A stretch of DNA of 9,022 nt, taken from positions 1 to 9,022 of the forward strand of contig JAFVRI010000057.1 of assembly GCA_017504335.1 (NCBI GenBank). Reading direction: 5' to 3'. Both the position numbers and the translations under genes were made by a program. The notes under the pieces were generated by a model that was not told the DNA's origin, ran no database searches, and saw only the letters and a list, made by a program, of their open reading frames with translations. This document shows positions 6,281 to 9,022 of this stretch, piece by piece. Source of the DNA: Clostridia bacterium. Its GTDB lineage: Bacteria; Bacillota; Clostridia; Oscillospirales; CAG-272. The number at the start of each line of letters is the position of its first letter. Within the stretch, counting starts at the first letter, position 1.

Positions 6281-7035
6281 GACATTCCTCCTACAATTGT
6301 CCTCAAGGAATCGGCTTCCTCGGACAGAGTCTCGATCCGTCCGTCGGGCATAAATTCCAGAAGGAGGGTACGGGGTGTGGTGAATTTCTTCAAATATCCC
6401 TGCCACTCTCCGATCCCCTCACGCAAGGGGAGCTTATCCGAACCCTTCCATTGGAACACGTGAAGGTGGTAGGTATAGGGAGCGATCGCCTCGGCATAGG
6501 CAAGGTTCTCCTCGATACTCTTGTGTTGGAAGGGCTGCCAGTACATCCGAAAGGCGGGAGATGCTACCTGCTCCATGAGCCAAAGGGTGTCCTCCATTCT
6601 TTCGGTAAGGGTCTTTTGGTGGCACTCCATGCAAAGAATGACTCCCTCCTTTTCGGCAAGGCTTGCCGCCTCCTTGCAATCCGCCAGCAATTCCGCACGC
6701 TCCTCCTCGGTCATATCGGCACCGCTCCTTCTTCCGCACCAAAGGCGAAGAATGGGAGCGCCCAATATCTTGGCGGCGGCAATATAGTCCGCAAGCTCCG
6801 CCATGGGAGTCTTGCCGAATTTGAAATAGGTTCCGTAGGAGGAACAGCAAATGCCGTATTCCTCTTGCAGAGTAGCAAGCTCACGCAAGCACTTGGTGTC
6901 TGTGCAAGGAGCGTGTACGTCACTTCCCCACTCAATGTGAGAAAGCCCCGCCTTCTTCATTGCATCAAGAATTTCCTTGGGAGCTCGATCACGAAAGGAG
7001 ACCGATACCAGTCCTAAGGTATAATTACGATTCAT
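6277..7035 (-). CDS. Sugar phosphate isomerase/epimerase family TIM barrel (xylose isomerase-like)
   Basis: This 252-residue protein belongs to the AP-endonuclease-2/xylose isomerase-like TIM barrels, which use a divalent metal to isomerise or epimerise keto-sugars; some members cleave by beta-elimination. Strand-end residues fitting the metal site are E35 in HIEWG, H41 in SDVHAP, E137 in LCMECH, H190/H192 in YHLHVFQW and E227 in LLLEFM. YGTYFKFG (67-74) and ILRLWCGRRSG (95-105) also fit the family. Its length is near the usual size. ATG 7035 is preceded by AAAGGAGGAAATGAAGC, and the gene overlaps the flavoprotein stop by 11 nt. Its TGA overlaps the dehydrogenase ATG as ATGA. Lying between an FAD oxidoreductase and a hydroxyacid dehydrogenase, it likely acts on an oxidised sugar intermediate. 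A more specific activity cannot be assigned. Confidence 0.82.
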   Translation of the reverse strand: MNRNYTLGLVSVSFRDRAPKEILDAMKKAGLSHIEWGSDVHAPCTDTKCLRELATLQEEYGICCSSYGTYFKFGKTPMAELADYIAAAKILGAPILRLWCGRRSGADMTEEERAELLADCKEAASLAEKEGVILCMECHQKTLTERMEDTLWLMEQVASPAFRMYWQPFQHKSIEENLAYAEAIAPYTYHLHVFQWKGSDKLPLREGIGEWQGYLKKFTTPRTLLLEFMPDGRIETLSEEADSLRTIVGGMS

Positions 7036-8824
7036 GCTTCATTTCCTCCTTTTTTCTCGCCAGAAGCGTTTCAAACCACAGCTCGGGGTCGGGCATGGGT
7101 GAGATCGGCGCTATGACGGATTGCTCGCCACGGGTCAGGGTTCTTGTGTTTCTCGGAATATCTCCGTGACGATCGGGCATTCGATCCACGAATGCCGAAC
7201 CGTGGGTTCCCAAGTCTTTGGCAGAACAGATCATTGCCGACAGCACCGAGCGCTGGGTCAATATCATATCGTAAAGCTTGAACAGCTCCGCGGTTTCGGT
7301 CACCTCCCCGATCACCGCCCGTTCAAAGAAATGCTCGCAAAGCTCTCGCACGTCCTGAAAAAGCCGCTTCATGCCCTCGGTGGAGCGATCAAAATCCGCC
7401 ACACGGCTCATTTCGTTTTGAAACTCCTTGCGGATCTCCGACAGATTGGAACCGCCGTAGGTAACGGCGGGCATGGAAAACGTCGGGATTGCGCAAGGGG
7501 CACTTCCCTTTTTGGCGATATGCTCCGCCGCACGAAGAGATCCCACCTGCGTGGAATTGAGAGCGCTTCCGCCGGGTCGGTAAACTCCGAAGGTTCCCGC
7601 CGCTTCTCCCGCAACGTAAAGTCCCTTCACCTCACTCTGCCAGTTTCCGTCCACCGCCACACCGCCGTTGCAGTGCTGTGCGCAGACGGCGATCTCCAAG
7701 GACTCACGGGCAAGGTCGATGCCGTGATCGGCATACAGCTCGATGGCGCCCTCATTCATTTTCCGCAACCGCTCAATGGGTGTGCCAAAGAGCGCACCCG
7801 ATCGCTCCAAATAGTCGTATGCCTCACGGGGCAGAACCGAGAAGCCCTCTTCCAATCCACGGGGATTGTGAAGGAAATCCAGATAGACCCGATTGCCCTT
7901 TTTGATTTCTTCCGCCACCAACAGATCGACCCGTGAGGATCCCTTCGTTTTTCTTGTATCAAAGGGCCATTGGTAGCCCTTCAGGAAGATCAGTCCCAAG
8001 GACTCCTTGCCTAAGGCTTCATATAAAAATTCCCGCTCGTTGCCGTCCTTATCCACCGAGAGATAGCGAGGCAGGACCTGTTGATAGGTTCCCGACAGAT
8101 TCCAACGGAATTTTATGCTGGCAATGCCGTACTGCCACTCCTCCATATTAGAGAGCGCCGCTCCCGCCTGAATGGCAAGACCCGTCGCGCCATGCTGACT
8201 TTCGGGATAGACGGTGTTTCGGTAGATTCCCGCGGGACCTCCCGTGCAAAGAATGACGTTTTGGCAGCCGATCACCGAGATCTCTCCCGTGACCGTGTTT
8301 GCCATTGCCACACCCACGACGGCTCCCTTTTCGCAAAGGACTTGGATCACCCGTTGAAAATCAAGGATCTCGATCCCCTTGGAAAGCACCGATCGCTCCA
8401 ACGCCTCGGTCATATATTTGGAGGTCAAGGGACCGCAGGAGGTGGCACGGGTACGAGGATCGTGGTCGGTCTTATAGCCCGCGTACTCTCCGTATTCATT
8501 GGTGGGAAAGGGGACGCCCAGCTCGCAAAGACGCATGAAGCATCGGGTGGAATAGGCTGCCTCGCAAAGGGCATGCTCGCCCATGACACCGCCACCCGAA
8601 TAGAGCGTATCCGCCATTTCGCGCATGCTGTCTCCCTCCGCTCCGCAGAGCGAGAGCTTATAATAGGTCTGCTTGTCGCTTCCCGTGTTACGAGAGGTTC
8701 CCATGAATCTGCCCTCGGTAACGATGGCAATGTCACGGATGCCGAGATCATAGAGCTTGTCCGCCGCATTAAACCCTGCGCAACCCGTTCCGACGATAAG
8801 TGTATGATAGGTCTTTCTCATCAT
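7025..8824 (-). CDS. FAD-dependent oxidoreductase, fumarate reductase/succinate dehydrogenase flavoprotein type
   Basis: This 599-residue flavoprotein opens with a Rossmann FAD motif, LIVGTGCAGFNAA (9-21). NVILCTGGPAGIYRNT (189-204), HCNGGVAVD (384-392), GLYVAGEAAGTFG (401-413) and RPGGSALNSTQVGSLRAAE (416-434) follow; all are hallmarks of the succinate dehydrogenase/fumarate reductase/L-aspartate oxidase flavoprotein family. GTHGSAFVDR (539-548) corresponds to the C-terminal SRGAHxR-like motif, and the tail MPDPELWFETLLARKKEE ends in SdhA style. It is soluble, with no twin-arginine or export signal and no added FMN or heme domain. No iron-sulfur or membrane-anchor subunit lies beside it in the window. 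Members catalyse oxidation of a C-C or C-N bond, or reduction of a C=C bond. In this operon it probably oxidises a sugar-derived compound or reduces an unsaturated one. It starts ATGATG at 8824; the first ATG overlaps the preceding TGA as ATGA. No strong Shine-Dalgarno lies close by, so translation is probably coupled. Confidence 0.85.
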   Translation of the reverse strand: MMRKTYHTLIVGTGCAGFNAADKLYDLGIRDIAIVTEGRFMGTSRNTGSDKQTYYKLSLCGAEGDSMREMADTLYSGGGVMGEHALCEAAYSTRCFMRLCELGVPFPTNEYGEYAGYKTDHDPRTRATSCGPLTSKYMTEALERSVLSKGIEILDFQRVIQVLCEKGAVVGVAMANTVTGEISVIGCQNVILCTGGPAGIYRNTVYPESQHGATGLAIQAGAALSNMEEWQYGIASIKFRWNLSGTYQQVLPRYLSVDKDGNEREFLYEALGKESLGLIFLKGYQWPFDTRKTKGSSRVDLLVAEEIKKGNRVYLDFLHNPRGLEEGFSVLPREAYDYLERSGALFGTPIERLRKMNEGAIELYADHGIDLARESLEIAVCAQHCNGGVAVDGNWQSEVKGLYVAGEAAGTFGVYRPGGSALNSTQVGSLRAAEHIAKKGSAPCAIPTFSMPAVTYGGSNLSEIRKEFQNEMSRVADFDRSTEGMKRLFQDVRELCEHFFERAVIGEVTETAELFKLYDMILTQRSVLSAMICSAKDLGTHGSAFVDRMPDRHGDIPRNTRTLTRGEQSVIAPISPMPDPELWFETLLARKKEEMKHES

Positions 8825-9022
8825 AGCCGTCTGATGTGCATACCTCCGTCCAAAATCAGGGATTCGCCCGTGGCATAGCGCAAGGTTCCGTCACAGAATG
8901 CCACCACAGCCCCCGCAATATCCTCGGGAGTTCCCCACCGTCCCAGAGGAACCAGCCCCTCTCCGATGAGTCGGTCGTATTTTTCCTTGACCCCCGCGGT
9001 CATGTCGGTCTCAATGATGCCG
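8821..9022 (-). CDS. Short-chain dehydrogenase/reductase, C-terminal part (N-terminus beyond window)
   Basis: The frame enters from the right edge and ends TGA at 8821-8823. It reads GIIETDMT at the start of the visible part, the usual PGxIxTDM turn after the SDR active site, then PLGRWGTPEDIAGAVVAF and YATGESLILDGGMHIRRL. These are the standard last third of a classical tetrameric SDR of the FabG/KduD/gluconate 5-dehydrogenase type. The cofactor motif and the Ser-Tyr-Lys active site lie outside the window. Such enzymes oxidise or reduce a hydroxyl or keto group with NAD(P). Its stop overlaps the flavoprotein start, so it is at or near the head of the same operon. A sugar or sugar-acid substrate is inferred from its neighbours only. 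The glucose/uronate and FabG branches cannot be separated from this piece. Confidence 0.9.
   Translation of the reverse strand, partial: GIIETDMTAGVKEKYDRLIGEGLVPLGRWGTPEDIAGAVVAFCDGTLRYATGESLILDGGMHIRRL

Noticed and set aside
5408..6463. Plus-strand open frame of 351 codons opposite the dehydrogenase
   Set aside because: The minus strand carries a dehydrogenase with a complete catalytic triad, so the plus-strand frame is a shadow. It also spans a junction of two real genes.

Overview
The window looks like a piece of a Firmicutes genome, most plausibly a gut-type Clostridia. The evidence is strong AGGAGG-type ribosome binding sites, a consensus sigma-A promoter, AT-rich intergenic DNA next to C-rich coding DNA, and tightly packed operons. 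This assignment is inferred from sequence style; there is no rRNA or other phylogenetic marker in the window.

Left part (1-3157). A partial GNAT acetyltransferase gene (1-266, minus strand) runs off the left edge. It is transcribed divergently from a three-gene plus-strand operon. That operon encodes a 127-residue protein resembling the isolated N-terminal domain of ATP-grasp ligases, an aspartate/glutamate-type racemase, and a divergent MurE-like Mur ligase. The set suggests making a D- or L-acidic amino acid and joining it to a cell-wall precursor or a related compound. The Mur ligase lacks the arginine of the usual diaminopimelate motif and differs at several other conserved positions, so its product should not be assumed.

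Middle (3158-3593). The convergent intergenic region is filled almost exactly, stop codon to stop codon, by a structured non-coding block. Two long inverted arms carry tandem GACGCGGGA-like 9-mers at their outer ends. Between the arms lie three consecutive strong hairpins; the outer two share the same CCGTCGG/CCGACGG core. At least one is a good intrinsic terminator for the plus-strand operon. The block may be a non-autonomous mobile element (MITE-like) or a genome-specific extragenic repeat.

Right part (3594-9022). Five minus-strand genes form one tightly coupled operon, read right to left. They are a short-chain dehydrogenase (partial at the right edge), a stand-alone fumarate-reductase-type flavoprotein, a sugar-phosphate isomerase/epimerase-type TIM barrel, a D-2-hydroxyacid dehydrogenase, and a large cytoplasmic protein that looks like a carbohydrate-active alpha/alpha-barrel enzyme. 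Junctions are ATGA overlaps, an 11-bp overlap or an 11-bp gap. The combination points to intracellular breakdown of an imported sugar-acid or glycoside substrate through oxidation, isomerisation and reduction. The exact substrate and pathway cannot be read from the sequence, and this cassette is the best candidate in the window for an undescribed pathway.
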